Shown: in pieces, positions 23,868 to 36,059 of the stretch | Layout: each line of letters opens with the position of its first letter | How positions within the stretch are numbered: position 1 is the stretch's first letter | From: Massospora cicadina | Lineage: Eukaryota > Entomophthoromycota > Entomophthoromycetes > Entomophthorales > Entomophthoraceae | NCBI GenBank assembly: GCA_022478985.1 | Contig: JAKSZP010018510.1 | Span: 1-64,000, forward strand | Length of the DNA: 64,000 nt | Direction of reading: 5' to 3' | Made by a program: the position numbers and the translations under genes | The notes under the pieces: generated by a model | What the model was told of the DNA's origin: nothing | Database searches by the model: none | What the model saw: only the letters and a program-made list of their open reading frames with translations

Positions 23868-24711
23868 TGTCATGGTCACATGACATCATAGTGGGGACCA
23901 ACCCCAAGGATAAGGCTGGGCGCCAGGAGGCCCAGAAGGTAAAATTACAGGCCCTCCATGACCTTAGGCATACCCTAGACCGACGCTGGGTATGGGCAAA
24001 ATATGCTCATGTTGGTCTAAGTGGGGTGCCAAATGCTTATCCCCTTACATCAGTTCAGGCATTAAAATGGACAGTCTATCAAATTAATGCGAACAGTTCC
24101 ATTCAGTTCATTAAGTGGTGGGGTTTCAAAACCTGTTCTATTTACAAAACAATGCGTTTGAGTCAAATCCAACTTCAATCAATCACTTGAGTGAAGTTGG
24201 TTTCAGCATATCAACCAATTTGGATGGTAGCGTTGGCCTATAGGTTGGTCAGTGCTTGGGACTACTGCAGCAAACCCCTTATTCCCCCAATGTTGTTTAA
24301 ATATGTTTTCCCTGACCAACATTCCTTGTTGGTTGACTTACCATTAATCAATTTTCCCGTTTTACCGTTTTTTTAATTATGTATTTTCTAATGATCCTGT
24401 GCGTGAACTTCTTTGAGGAGGTCTCACGCTCCGTTAACCTTGCCATTTTGGACATAATAAGATTGTCACCTCATGCACCGTTGGTTCGCTCAGGTACCCT
24501 CCAACCTGGGTCATTTACCCCTTCTCCCCATGTGCACCGCGACGGTTATGGCTGGTTATTTATCACAATTCTTTGCTTGAGTTACTATAGCTCCAGCATC
24601 CTCTGCTGGGCAATAGTAGCTTTTGTATTAATGGCTAGCTTCCTTGCGTTGGCTTTGTGCACCATGCACCACCACGCTGGAAACAGGAGATTTATATACA
24701 CTCTACTTACA
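23868..24711 (+). repeat. Solo LTR of family B inside the F LTR
   Basis: An 844-bp LTR running TGTCATGG to CTCTACTTACA, flanked by a perfect AGATT duplication (23863-23867 and 24712-24716). It carries the unchanged 11-nt self-primer sequence at 24328-24338. Long open frames inside it (for example 24379-24765) are LTR sequence. No internal region accompanies it, so it arose by LTR-LTR recombination or is a solo remnant. Confidence 0.88.
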
Positions 24712-24869
24712 AGATTTATTTCACATCCATCCTACATCAAAGATTCATTGTTACCCAATTTGTAGCTCCATACAACGTTGTACAAGTGGCATTCTGGCCT
24801 GCTATTTGGGTGCTCATGCATCCCAACTGTCAGGCTGGTCTAAAATATCTTCTGTAGTTTTCCTGACAT

Positions 24870-24880
24870 AATTGACCAAC
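24870..24880 (+). other. Primer site of element F, complementary to its own LTR
   Basis: AATTGACCAAC begins one base after the LTR. It does not fit a tRNA CCA end. It is exactly complementary to 23452-23462 and 31230-31240, and the following CATTGTTTCC partly matches GGAAA just upstream of those sites. Confidence 0.7.
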
Positions 24881-24882
24881 CA

Positions 24883-25602
24883 TTGTTTCCTGCCATTTCC
24901 GCCCTTCTCTTTGAGTTGGGCGCCGCAGTGGTTACTCTTTACCAAATGAAAGTGAAGTCAGTAGTTTTCTTTCTGTTGTTCATTTGGTCAATTGCTGATT
25001 TTGTGCATATTGTTTGCAATACCTTAGAGAAACTCCTTCAGGGCAGCAGAGCCCCGTGGGTAACTACTCTTCCATCACCTAATGGTCAAGAAGGGAATCT
25101 GAGTGTTCCCTCCTGAGATATTGTTAACCAAGTTCTCAACGCCCTTACTGAGGTGCAAATGCATTCTTCTATTGTCCTTAATAATGCCGTTGCGCTATCC
25201 AATGCTCAACAAGGGGTCGCCCTTTTGGATGCAGTAGAAGGGGATGCCCGTTGGTGGGTGGGAGGTCTTCTTCGTTCTAATTTGCAGGTGGTAGATTCTA
25301 CCTCACTTGTTGTGGTAGTATCAGCCACTTTGAAACCCCCTGTGTCAAGTTTAGGCCAATTATTCCAATTGCTTTCTTCTATGGCTGAAGCCCCCATCTT
25401 GGCTTCTTTAATCACAACCTTCTATGAACAAGCTCCCGCACTTGAGTTTTCTTATAATATGCTCCAAGCAATCTTTAGATCTGTGCTGGATTCTGCCTCT
25501 GCCCATCATAAAGTTTGGTCCACCCCTATGGGGACAGTAGATCAAATATGTAAAGCTGTGACTATCAGAATTTTAGCCCATATGGAATCTTCCAATGATT
25601 AA
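24883..25602 (+). pseudogene. Element F gag-like region
   Basis: Two frames, 24883-25116 and 25153-25602, are separated by one TGA; the second starts after GNLSVPS. The longer frame encodes an alanine- and leucine-rich helical protein with LNALTEVQMHSSIVLNNAVA and DAVEGDARWWVGGLL, ending AHMESSND. It lies directly after the primer site. No zinc knuckle is seen. I infer gag from position and helical content. Confidence 0.5.
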
Positions 25603-26524
25603 TTGTTATTTGGGATGAAATGGTCAATCCCGGCGGAATGGCTTATTGACTGAATTTCATACAATTTAATGTGATTCTTGGTTAGTTGCACCCCAATTTG
25701 AGTTGAGACGAAATTAGTATTCTGCTGAGTTTGGAATTAGTTTTGTGTGGGGCCAATCAGTGGCCCAAATTAATATAAGGATCATCAGCGACTAATAGCT
25801 GAGGATGATCCAATTGGTATCAGTCAGCAGAATCAGTGTTTGACACCAACTGCCATTTGTGGTCTGTTGTGGGATTTCTGGTTGAAAGCCGATGTATTCG
25901 CTTCAATTGTTCATCTATGAATTTACTGCCTGTACTATTTATTTAATGTCATTGGATCTGACAATTATGAGTTCAAGGTGGCCAAAATTTGTTTCTGGTG
26001 CCTCATTTATTATAATCAAATAATTGAGATAAGATGAGAAGAGATGTCAGCAAGATGCCGAGATATTCCAAGTCAAAGCAAGCAACTGAAGTTGTTTCCG
26101 GTGCATTTATATCAACTCAAAGGTCAAACCCAAATTTGACGTTTAATTAGATTTATTAAATATATGGCTCACTGGCAACTTAAGGCCAATGATGAGCCAA
26201 AACTAATTTGGACATCTGAAAGGATGGAGCGAGAGGTTGATGCCGGGGAAGAGAATAGTATAGAAGAAGAATAAGAAGAGTGGTTGGCTGAAAGAAACAG
26301 TGGAAGAGCCAATAGGTCAGCGATGGGCGCAGTAGCCTATTTGTAGATAGTATAAATACCTGGCACTTCCCTTTCAATAAATATCTCCCTTTGCCTATTC
26401 TACCTTTGTTTATAAGTTTATTATTTATTTCGTTGGTTGGAGTTTAGGCTAGGGGATCCCTGAATGGCGCGGGTGAAATGCCAGGGGGTTAGCCAGCGCT
26501 GCTGGCCCCATCGCCTAAGGCGAA
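25603..26524. other. Non-coding block inside F, possibly a decayed LTR or promoter
   Basis: About 920 bases between the gag-like frame and the protease-side frame are closed in all frames over most of their length. Near 26348-26361 there is a TATA-like TAGTATAAATACC, followed by CAATAAATATC, as found in LTR promoters. I could not find inverted ends, a duplication or a second copy. Confidence 0.4.
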
Positions 26525-27220
26525 ATGGCAAGGGCTGACCAGTCTTCATACTGGTTAGCCTGCCAACTAGCAGAGCCCATAGTCGACTTTCTGCCAGTGA
26601 GCACTATCAACGCCTCCCCACACCATGCTCCCTGTTTTCAAGTGGTAAATTATATGATTGGACTACCCAATGACAACTCAGATTTAGTCCTTACCATTGA
26701 ACCAGTATTGGACCTGGCCTCTTAATCAGCCAATACCCCTGCTCCCAAGTTAAGTTATCCTGTTTCACCTATAATAAATCAGTAAAAGCCCAGAATGAAG
26801 TAGCTGGCTCCCAAGCCCTTACTCTTTCCAAATTTACTTCCTAAAAGGTCCTCAACCTTCCCCCTAATTTACTTTCCATCTCTTCAGTTGCAGAGGAGAT
26901 GACCAAATCTACCAATAAACAAAACTTCGCCTATTCTTTATTGCCAATGAAGATTAGTATTGGAGATCACCATGTATCCTTTGAGGCTTTGGTGGATACT
27001 GGAGCAGCGGGTAACTTTATGAGCGTAGAGCTAGACCAATAGTTGGAGCTTGACCTGGACTTATGCCATTCAGTGATGGTTGATTCATCAGCTTCCCAGT
27101 CCTCATATCTAGTCTGACGGACAGTACCTTTATTGGTACATCAGTTTAGCTTTTGTGATCAGTTCTCAGAAATAATAAACTTGGTGTTTCCTGTAATCTT
27201 GGGGGTCAGATGGTGGCGCT
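26525..27220 (+). pseudogene. Element F protease region
   Basis: After a short open frame at 26525-26725, the retropepsin is read near 26940-27010 as LPMKISIGDHHVSFEALVDT followed by GAAGNFMSVELDQ, so DTGA is intact. Further on, INLVFPVILGVRWWR gives the ILG segment near 27200, matching ILGVEWWRK of B. Stops interrupt the domain. Confidence 0.72.
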
Positions 27221-27240
27221 GACAACATGTTAGAATTCAC

Positions 27241-28740
27241 TTGGAGTCAAATATGTTGTCATTTGTTAATGATCAAACGGAGGGAGAATTTCCTTTAGTT
27301 GATACTCTTAAGAAAACTCAAGGCTGCAGCTCCATCACTTCCCTCATTTCCCCTGCGGGCCTTACGTCCAATTTTTCTGAAGAATTGATGCATTATCAAA
27401 GTATCTATAATTCCAAGAAGGTGGACCATCTTTCCAATCACACTAAATTCGACTTGGAATTCTGAACAACGATACAGTTGGTAAATATCAACTGTCCCTT
27501 TTATCCACACAGAGTGGAGGAGGAGATTGCACTTAACACCTGGTTAGACGTTATGCTTAAGAAAAGGTGGTTATTTAAAGAGATGTCACCAGTTGCTTCT
27601 CCCATCGTTTTTTCCAAGAAGGCTGATGGTTCCCTCTGTCCCAGCTTAGATTATGGACACCCAAACAAAATTACAGTGCACAATCCCTACCCTTTGCCCC
27701 TGGAGCAAACTACCAGTCAAGCGATTGCTAAGTCTCATGTGTTCTCCAAGCTTGATCTCGAAAATGCCTTCAACCAAATACAGGTGATGGAAGGTCAAGA
27801 ATGGCTTACCGCAATTCAAATAAAGTGAGGTATTTCTCATTTCCATGTAATGCCCTTTGGGTTGAAGAATGCACCAGCCACATTTCAAAGATTGATTGAT
27901 AGTGTTCTGGGAGACCTCTGATTTACTTGCATGGTAAAGTTATATTGATGACATCTTGGTCACTCCCCAACTCCCAAACAAACACAAAAGACTTGGAAGC
28001 AGCATTGGCTGCTTTGCACAAGGCGGGCCTGTTCATCAAGCCTTCAAAATTTGAGTTTTATAAGGAGGAAGTTACCTTTCTTGGGAACCTTGTCCTAAAA
28101 GATTGTTATGCGATTCCCCTCAACAAGTTGGATGCCATCCGCAAGTGGCCAACTCCAACAACCCAAAAGCAATTAAGAAGTTTCTTGGGCACCATCATTT
28201 TCCTGAAGAAATTTTCCCCAGCCCTTTCCCAGTTAGCCACTCCGCTTTACCCCCTCACAGGTAAGGATGTACCCTTTCGTTGGACACCTGAGTGCCAACA
28301 GGCGTTCAAATTAAATAAAGAGGTGTTCTTATCCCCCATCCTAAAACATGTGGACCCCTCCAAACTTTATATTGTTGCATGCGATGCTTCATCCATGACA
28401 GTGAGGGCAGTTCTGCTCCAGGAGCACAATGGTTTAGAACATCCAATCGCCTACTTTTCCCAGAAATTCTCCTCTACTGAGCAATTCTGGGCTATCTATG
28501 ATAAGGAGATGGCAGCTGTAGCATGGGCTTTGACTTATTGGCGGTATCTGTTACAAGGTGCTTAGCATGAGTTAACGGTGCATAAGGATTATTAAGCTCT
28601 TCTGTATTTCTGAAGACCAAAGAAATTGGCACATAAACAAGCTCATACCTATCAGGATTTGTGCAGCTTCACTTTTAAATATGAATTCGTGAAAGGCGCG
28701 TTAAAGGTGCTCCCTAATTTTCTTAGCTTAACCAGCTCAC
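27241..28740 (+). pseudogene. Element F reverse transcriptase and RNase H
   Basis: The RT linker HTKFDLEF near 27450 is followed by PFYPHRVEEEIALNTWL, SPIVFSKKADGSLCPSLDYG, HVFSKLDLENAFNQIQVMEG and [17 protein letters not shown]. The catalytic YIDDILVTP is near 27945, in a different frame. The frame 27927-28565 then carries FLGNLVLKDCYAIPLNKLD and LRSFLGTIIFLKKFSPALSQ. RNase H follows with YIVACDASSMTVRAVLLQ, HPIAYFSQKFSSTEQFW and EMAAVAWAL. The RNase H tail (FTFKYEFVKGALKVLPNFLS, near 28680) contains substitutions and stops. Confidence 0.83.
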
Positions 28741-28989
28741 TGCCCCTCAGACTCAGATGAAGTGGACCTGGTTACCGTAATTCCCTCCACTCAAATTTTA
28801 TCTATTGTCCCGCCCATGGGCTCATCAGTTGACTTTGCTCCTGATGCTCCTCTCATTTCATGGGTTTTAGCAGCTCAAATGACCTGTCCCAAAGGAGTGA
28901 AGTTATCTGATCAATCGTCCCTTCAAACTCACAAACATTTTCTATATTCCTTAGTGGAGTGTCTCTTTCATTTTTGGTCATAGTTTTAG

Positions 28990-29830
28990 GTTCCTCCTCT
29001 CTTTAGAGCTGAGGTGTTTCAGGCACATCACGATCCTCCCACAATTGGCCATCCGGGAAACAAGAATTGTATTGATTTGATTAAGCAGACTTATAATTGG
29101 GTGGGTTTATCAAAATAAGTCCCAGCCTGGATTGCTGATTGCGTTACCTGCTCATGGGCCAAGTCAAATTGATCAGGAAAAAATGGCCTCCTTCATCCTT
29201 TACAACATGCGGAGGGTCCATGGACATTGGTGTCTATGGATTTTATCGTCAAACTTTCCTGTTTTAATGGGTTTACAGAAGTGATGGTGGTGGTTAATTG
29301 TTTTACCAAATTTTTCATATTTATTCCATGTTCTTCCACATTTATGTAAGAAGAAACTGATCATCTCTTCTTGCACCGTGTGTTTTCTATGTTTGGTCTC
29401 CCGCAGGAGATCAACAGTGACTACAGTTCACAGTTCACAGTGCAGTTCTAAAGTGAGCTCTTATCCATTTTAAAAATTTCCCCCTACCATTACACAGTGT
29501 ATCATCCCCTGTCTGATGGGAAACCTGAGTGGGTTAACCAAATCTTGGAACAGTACTTGCGCTGCTATGCTGCGGCCACACAGGATACTTGGGCTAATGA
29601 CCTCCCCCTCGCTCAACTTGCCTACAACAATGGAACTCACACTTCTATGAGGATTTCTCCCTATGAAGTGATGTTAGTGTATAGTCCCTCATTTTCGGTC
29701 AGTCCCTGCCTGCGTCCCAAGGTCCCAGCTTCTGCAGATCATGCTGAGCACATTTGGTCTACTCAGTCTTTAGTGTGGGAGCATCTTACTAAAGCTATCA
29801 GTGATTACAAGCAGTTTGCAGATTGAAAAT
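28990..29830 (+). pseudogene. Element F integrase core
   Basis: The zinc region is read at 29010-29160 (FQAHHDPPTIGHPGNKNCI with two His, then CVTC). The core shows TLVSMDFIVKLSCFNGFTEV (first Asp), LPQEINSDYSSQF (second Asp) and SDGKPEWVNQILEQYLR (Glu). All three catalytic residues are present. At least three stops interrupt the line, including one after FTVQF. Confidence 0.8.
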
Positions 29831-30290
29831 GGCTTTTTGGCCATGACATAGCAGTGGGTTCATATGTTATGCTCGATATGTGCCATTTGTGGATGCAAGT
29901 GCCTTCCTGGAAGTTTGCAAGCAAGCGTTTGGGTCCCCACCTGGTGGAGGAAGACTTGGGCAATGGTGCTTTCTGGTTAAAGTTTCCAGCTCACTGAGAA
30001 ACAACACCCCGTCTTCCACGTTTCTCAGTTGTCCCATTCAAGGGGACTGTTCCTGCAGACCCTGAGCCAATTATAATTGAGGATGTGGAGGAGGCCAAAG
30101 TGGAAAACATCTTAGCATCCTGAAAAACTAGAATGTCAGTTCAGTATCTTATCACCTGGAAGAGCTATCTGGACTATGAGAACGATTGAGTCAAGGCCCA
30201 TGATTGCACTAACTACATGGAACTGGTCAAGCATTTCAAAAGTCCCATCCTGACGCTCCCCATACCCCCCCAAAAAAAGGTGCAACTTTA
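29831..30290 (+). pseudogene. Element F integrase C-terminus and chromodomain
   Basis: The C-terminal domain runs through YVMLDMCHLW, LGPHLVEEDLGNGAFWLKFP and PRLPRFSVVPFKGTVP. A chromodomain follows from about 30075: EDVEEAKVENILAS, a stop, then VQYLITWKSYLDYEND. A TGA stands where the conserved Trp of the NDW position is expected. It ends near VKHFKSPILTLP. This matches the B domain order. Confidence 0.72.
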
Positions 30291-30364
30291 ATGGCTATCA
30301 AGTTGCCCAGGGTTCACAAAAATATAGCTTTCATGCAGTTTCCTGGCGATGGCGCCCCTCCTTT

Positions 30365-30381
30365 GGAAAAAGGAAAGGTAA
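30365..30381 (+). other. Polypurine tract of element F
   Basis: GGAAAAAGGAAAGGTAA lies directly before the 3' LTR. Confidence 0.65.
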
Positions 30382-31808
30382 TGTAAGTCCAGTGGAACGT
30401 CCCCTTTGCGTGGATTGGGCGATTTTCCCATTTCCAAATAAGAAGATTCTGAAAAGGGCGGCTGTACGCCTCATCACCCAAGGCGACCTTTCCCACATGG
30501 TAGACAGCGCTGGGTAACAGTGCTCTCTCTGAAGATTCCTCCCCCGGTACCCACGCTCACCTCTGCTGAACTTACCCACTATATTGAGGAAATCTGCACC
30601 AAGATTAATGAATTGAAGATGAAAGATCTGAAACCAATGGGAATAAAGCCTGATGACCGGAAAACTAATTATTGAGAATGACAAGTATCTAATTCTCAGC
30701 CAGAATCACTGACAGTATAGAGTCAGCTAACAGTACAATCACCAACACCAAACTCCCCTTGAAATCATCAGGGATGATCCCCAATGAGCAGATGGTATCT
30801 TCAGAAACTATTGCAGATAATTCAAAACCCCTATCTAAATAATTGGGACTTGAACCTGATGCAACTCATTTGGTTGAACAAATGCCATAGCGATCAGGCA
30901 CAGGTGGGTTGGGCATCCCAAACCTGTTTTCAACCAAATGGGGCTGCCCTTATGTGGGGTGGCCCTTGGGAATTCCCATTGCCCATTGGGCCAAATGCCA
31001 TCATGACAACTGATGGAAATGCAGTTAAGCCACAGTCCAGGCATTTTCGGACAAACTGATAGTGACTTGGCCTGCCACCAAATCCTTCAATTTCAGTTTT
31101 ATTTAAAAATTATTTTCCTGCCTCCCCAAAAAATCACTGGTTTAGGTCAAATTTGAGGGCCCTAATCCCTGATTGGACCTACTACTAAAATTGAACACAT
31201 CTAATCAGTTGCATTGCACTGAGGAAATTGTTGGTCAATTCTCTTTATTTTTCTAATAAAATTCCTGCTACTACACAAATTTTTTATTTACTTCAATTTC
31301 TTCTTGCTGAAGTCTCAATGGCACTAACTTGGTGGCCTGTCGGCCCCTACACTGGATGAGCTTTACCAGTTTTGATAATTACAATCACTCCCACCATAGT
31401 CAACTGGATCCAACGTGCAAGAACCTTCTGGTAATTTAACCCCATTATAGAAGCCATCTGCTATCAAGATATCGGAATTCTGTGGCCTTATATATCTCAT
31501 TTTTAAGCAAGAATCCACCCCTCATCTCTACTTTAGTGATGAACCCTTCCGCCAGTAAACCTGAAGTAGTAAACCCAGTAGTGCAATCCCCTGCAGCAAG
31601 ACCTGAAGGGTCTGGGGTTGTTTCTGTTTAGTTCATTAACAGATTTCTTTTTACGCTTGTCCTACATTGATGAGTCATTGTTACCCAATTTGCAGCTCCA
31701 TACAAAGTCATATGAGCAACAATACCACTGGCATTCTGGCTTGCTTTTCGGTGCTCATGCATCCCAACTGGCAGGCTGATCTAAATTTCTTCTGTCGTTT
31801 TCCTGACA
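30382..31808 (+). repeat. 3' LTR of element F
   Basis: A 1427-bp LTR running TGTAAGTCCAGTGGAACG to TTTTCCTGACA. It contains GTTGGTCAATT at 31230-31240. Confidence 0.85.
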
Positions 31809-32296
31809 CTATTGAAGCTTGGAAAACTTGCTTCACTTTGGCTGAACGACCAATGAAGAGTTATTTTCAGGTAAGGGGAACCTGTGGGGTAATGATCTAA
31901 TATATTTCAGCAAATTCAATTTGAGAAAATTATTGCACCTTGGGTACCCCCACCAAGCCTATAAAATGGGGTGATCCCCACTTAGGTGTTTGCTTTGCAC
32001 TAGACATGGCCTGGGGAGGAACCTTCAATGGAATCACCAAATTCTGTCATATAGTTGGTACAATTTGACTGCTTGAATTAGTATTATTTACCCATGTTTT
32101 AATAAAAGTGTTACCGCAATTTACAAGGTTTTAACAAGAATTGACGTAAGTCTTTTGGCTGATACTGTCAATATTTTCATCCAAATTATTATTTTTATGA
32201 GATTGAACTTGTAATTGGATGATAGTAGCTGATACATCATGATGATTCTTATCCAAGACATTCTTTTGCCAAAGTCAGTATGGCAATTGTCTGATA
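31809..32296 (-). repeat. 5' LTR of element E, second piece
   Basis: It continues the E LTR from the base where 22605 stopped: CTATTGAAGC, then CTTCACTTTGGCTGAACGAC, to TCTGATA. This shows that F sits inside E. Confidence 0.82.
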
Positions 32297-32533
32297 GGGG
32301 GAAACCATGGTCTTACTGGGACAACCCTAAGGTTGGGAGTGGCAGGGAGGGCGACAACCCTTCAAGGATTGCAACCGTTTATTAATATGTTTAAATAGAA
32401 TGGATCATTTAATTAAATACTGTGATACAGTTTGTAACCAATATGGTGTGTATTGCACTCAAATGGGGGGGTCAATTTAGAAAAAGGTGGATAATGGCCT
32501 TTACAATGTGCATGGAGGATCAGCAAATATAAT

Positions 32534-34764
32534 TGTCATGGTTGAATAATGAAATCACAATTGGGACCAACGTAAAGAACAAAGCAGCATGTCAGGAGGC
32601 CCAAGAAAGTGAAGTTGTCAGGCCTCCCTGACCTCAAGCATAACATAGATTAACTATGGGTTAAGGAGAAGTATGCCCAGGTTGGTCCTAAGGATGCAAG
32701 AGAAGTTCAGCCCTGTATAACAGCATGAGCATTAACTGAACTAGCTTTGAGGTAAACAAAAATGGTTTGCTTCAGTTTTTAGGTGAATGGGGTCTCAAAA
32801 CCCATTCAGTTTTCAAAATTTACAGCTCAGTTCAGCCACTCCTACAAGCAATTACCCAAGTTTGGTCAATTACTAAGTACAGTATATTGCTCAATGGAAG
32901 AATGCACCTACTGGTGTGACTTGGCTTAGACCCACTTCCTTTAATTTCTTTTCTGAAATTTCTTAAATTCCTTGTGTCAAGACTAATCTCTCCCGTTGGT
33001 TGATTTCCCTATTAATAAACCATTTGCTAGTACACCATTTTTTAATCTACGTTATCTTGGATGATCCTGTGTGTGGACCTCTTCAAGGAGGTCTATGCAA
33101 CATTAACCATTTAATTTGTCACTTTAAATTTATCTGCCCATGCACTGTTGGGCTTCCCAGGTTACCTCCAGCCTAGGGCGCCTATTGTCATGGAAATGGC
33201 AGAAGAAGTTTAGACCAGCCTGCAAGTTGGGATGTGTGAACACCTAAAAAGCAAGCCAGAATGCCAGAGGCATTGCTGACCATATGACTTGATATGGAGC
33301 TGGGAAATGTGATACCACGAAGTGGTGATGCAACAACAGGGTAAGGAGTATCCCAACGACAAACCACACTGAACCCATTCCCAACTCAGGGGTTTAAACT
33401 TCATGAGGTGGGATTACTAGGATAGTTTTGACGAGATTCTTGGCTTGAGAGGCCAACTCATTGGGGGTGATAGGGAGATAGATTCTTTCTTTCCATTGTT
33501 ATACATAGGGCCATAAGATCCCCATGTAATGTTGTTGGAAGTTCATAAGAGCGGGATTATAAAACCAAAAGTGTCAGACTCACTGGGCCCAATCAGCAAT
33601 AGAGGGAGCCATGGTGACCAAAAGAATTGGTAAAGTCCACCCGGAATGTGGGGTGATGGACCACCAGGGAAATGCCATCTGGTATGCGGTCAGAACAGAA
33701 AATAAAAAAATTTGATTTTTTTGGAAAAAATTTATTTGGAAAGGAAAGTAAGAAATTTAACCAACAATTTTCTCAGTGCCATGCAACTGATTAAATAGTG
33801 GTTTATTGGGTAGTGACAGGATGGGGTCAGAACCCACAAACATGACCTAACCAGCAAATTGTTTGGGAATGGGCATGTTTATTCTTTGGGAACTGACATC
33901 ACAAAATTTGGTGGCAGGATGAGTCTCTGTCAGTTCGACCTTAAACGTCCAAACCAGGGCTTGACTACATTTCTGATGATTAGCATGATGGCATTTGGCC
34001 TGACAGGTGATGGAAATCCCCCAAGGCCATCCCATGTAGGGATGGGTCCATTTGGTCAGGAACGGGTTCGGGACAGCCAACCCACCCACGCTCAGTCATT
34101 TAACCATTTGTTTGGTCAACAGCAGCACATTGGGTGCAACACCTGAATTACTATCTGAGGGCTTCGAACCTCATCAATAGTGCCCAATATTTGTTCAACT
34201 GGTTTAGTGATTGAATTGGAACTGTTGGGTGATCCAGCTGATATCTCATTCTTCATGCTTTTACAGCCATTCAAATTTTGGGCATCAGCCAGATTGCCAG
34301 CTGAATTAAATCTGACCAATTTCAATTCAGTAATCTCAGCACAGATTTTGCTAATTCCCCACAACAGTTCTGCTGAGGTAAGTATGGGTATTGGGGGTGG
34401 GATCTGAAGTGGACGAGCTGTCACCCATCACTCATCTACTACGTGAGTGAGGTCACCCTGAGTGATGAGAGGTACCACCATCCTATTCAGTGTCTTTTTA
34501 TTTGGGAACAGGAAGATGACCCAATTGAGATCCAAAGGACATTCCCTGAGACTTACACCTATACATGACCCCTCCAAGCCCAGTGTGGCTCCCTTTTGGT
34601 TACTTTTTCCACTGGTAACCATTCTCAACCTAAGTTATTCTAGCTTAAGCACCCTCTACTGGGCTCTAGTAACTTTTGTACAAATGACTAGTTCTCTGGT
34701 GTTTGCCCTGTGCACTATGCACTACCACGCTGGGAATAGGAGAGTTATAGACACTCTTTTTATA
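32534..34764 (+). repeat. Solo LTR of family B, split by a solo F LTR
   Basis: The pieces 32534-33185 and 34558-34764 join into one B LTR from TGTCATGG to CTCTTTTTATA. Flanks ATAAT (32529-32533) and GTAAT (34765-34769) match in four of five bases. It is more diverged than the other B LTRs. It keeps GTTGGTTGATT at 32995-33005, one base off the primer complement. Confidence 0.75.
33186..34557 (-). repeat. Solo LTR of family F inside the B LTR
   Basis: A 1372-bp reverse-orientation F LTR, from TGTCATGGAAATGGCAGAAG to GAGACTTACA. The flanking duplication CCTAT (33181-33185 and 34558-34562) is perfect. Frames within it are not genes. Confidence 0.85.
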
Positions 34765-36059
34765 GTAATTGCATAGTTAGTCATTTGCTATCTTGCAGAG
34801 GGTGGAGAGCTATGATGATATGTATATGTAATGGGGTGTCAGATTAGCAATTTCCAAAAATATTTTGTGCATGGGGAATGCAATTCTGGAAATATTTTGG
34901 CAAAAAGAAGTGAGGCAGCATGGGGGTGGATTCTGCAACAATGGGCTTAACAGAAGATTGCTGTTTCATTAAGTAAAAATAAGGGGAGGAAAGCTAATTA
35001 AATGAACCAGCAACCTACCTTAAAGAAGGCCGCTGCTTATATAGTGGGGTAGAAAAAGGGAGTTCAGAGAATTAATGGTGATGAAGCCTCTACTGGGCAC
35101 CCTAACTAACATGGTGGGCTTTGCATGATAATTTGAGGGGAGGTAAATGAGTCAGGGGTCTTGGATGGTATCATGAAAATTATGACAGTATGTCTTTCAG
35201 ATAATAGAGAAATCAATGGGAATACTCACAAACTTGAACAGATTTCACCAAACAGGTAATTTGCAAACACCAGTTCTGCTTTGACCCCTCCCATTGATAT
35301 TATTAATTTCAAGAATTTTGGGTGAAAATTATATAATTTGCAGTTTTGATCTGCAATCCAAACCATTATAAAAATCCCAATATGACTTGTTAGGCAAAAT
35401 AGGGCTTATATAGAAATTTTGAAAAAGTGGGGTGGTTTTTTGAATGTCATCAGTGACAGGGCATATGTGGGATAAGCCTGAGGGTCCTGCTTGAGGTGCT
35501 AATATGAACTATCTGCTCACCCCTGTAATCATTTTTATTAAATCAGAAGAGGAATGGGGAACAGAGAAGTTTCTTTAGGAGCCAGGGCAGTAACCTACCA
35601 CATATCTACCACATGAGCTAGGTCACTAATCATAAAAAGAGGCTCCACTGGGGGATTGGGCCCCTTCCTATTCCCGTGAGGGAATTGCTTTCTATCCAGA
35701 TATAGGGGCTGGTCATTTTGACTTACAGCAATGAAGGAGTTAATTTCTAAGTTTATCTTTAATATACTGACAACTAATCTATGAGCTAAAATCAAATATG
35801 ATCCTTGTAATCACTTTAGCAGTCATTAAACCAATTAAGTCAGTTTTTAAAATACACACAGCAGAAGCCTTTTGCCTTTTTAAAGGGCTCTATATTGAAA
35901 ACTAGTAGGATTACTCAGTGTTACTCGAGTTTATAACTTATCAAATGATCCAAAAAGATCTATTTCGCTATGGATATCATTAGATGGGTGTCAATAATTA
36001 GGGTGTAAATGAAAATGTTGAATTTAACCGAATAGCCATCAACCACTATAAAACCCAAC
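34765..36059. other. Intergenic stretch with a possible F LTR fragment
   Basis: No gene seen. Positions 35595-35800 resemble the start of an F LTR in minus orientation (the CTACCACATGAGCTAGGTCAC area against CTACTACGTGAGTGAGGTCAC near 34440), but the fragment has no clear ends. The remainder is AT-rich with no feature I can name. Confidence 0.4.

Larger units (their letters stand above)
22606..24868 (+). repeat. 5' LTR of element F, enlarged by a solo B LTR
   Basis: Starts TGTAGGCTCAGGGG and ends TTTTCCTGACA. After removal of 23868-24711 and one duplicate it is 1414 bp and aligns with 30382-31808. Confidence 0.85.
22606..31808 (+). mobile_element. Element F: chromodomain Ty3/gypsy retrotransposon (chromovirus)
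   Basis: Two LTRs of about 1.42 kb (22606-24868, enlarged by a solo B LTR, and 30382-31808) flank plus-strand gag, protease, RT, RNase H, integrase and a chromodomain. The target duplication is CTATA (22601-22605) and CTATT (31809-31813), and the uninterrupted E LTR has CTATT. F carries an LTR-complementary primer site like B. Many stops make it inactive. Confidence 0.87.

Noticed and set aside
23840..24190. Frame with a charged, Trp-rich protein repeated at 10630-10953 on the other strand
   Set aside because: This is also B LTR sequence read in sense orientation. It begins before the LTR edge in one copy and has no shared start.
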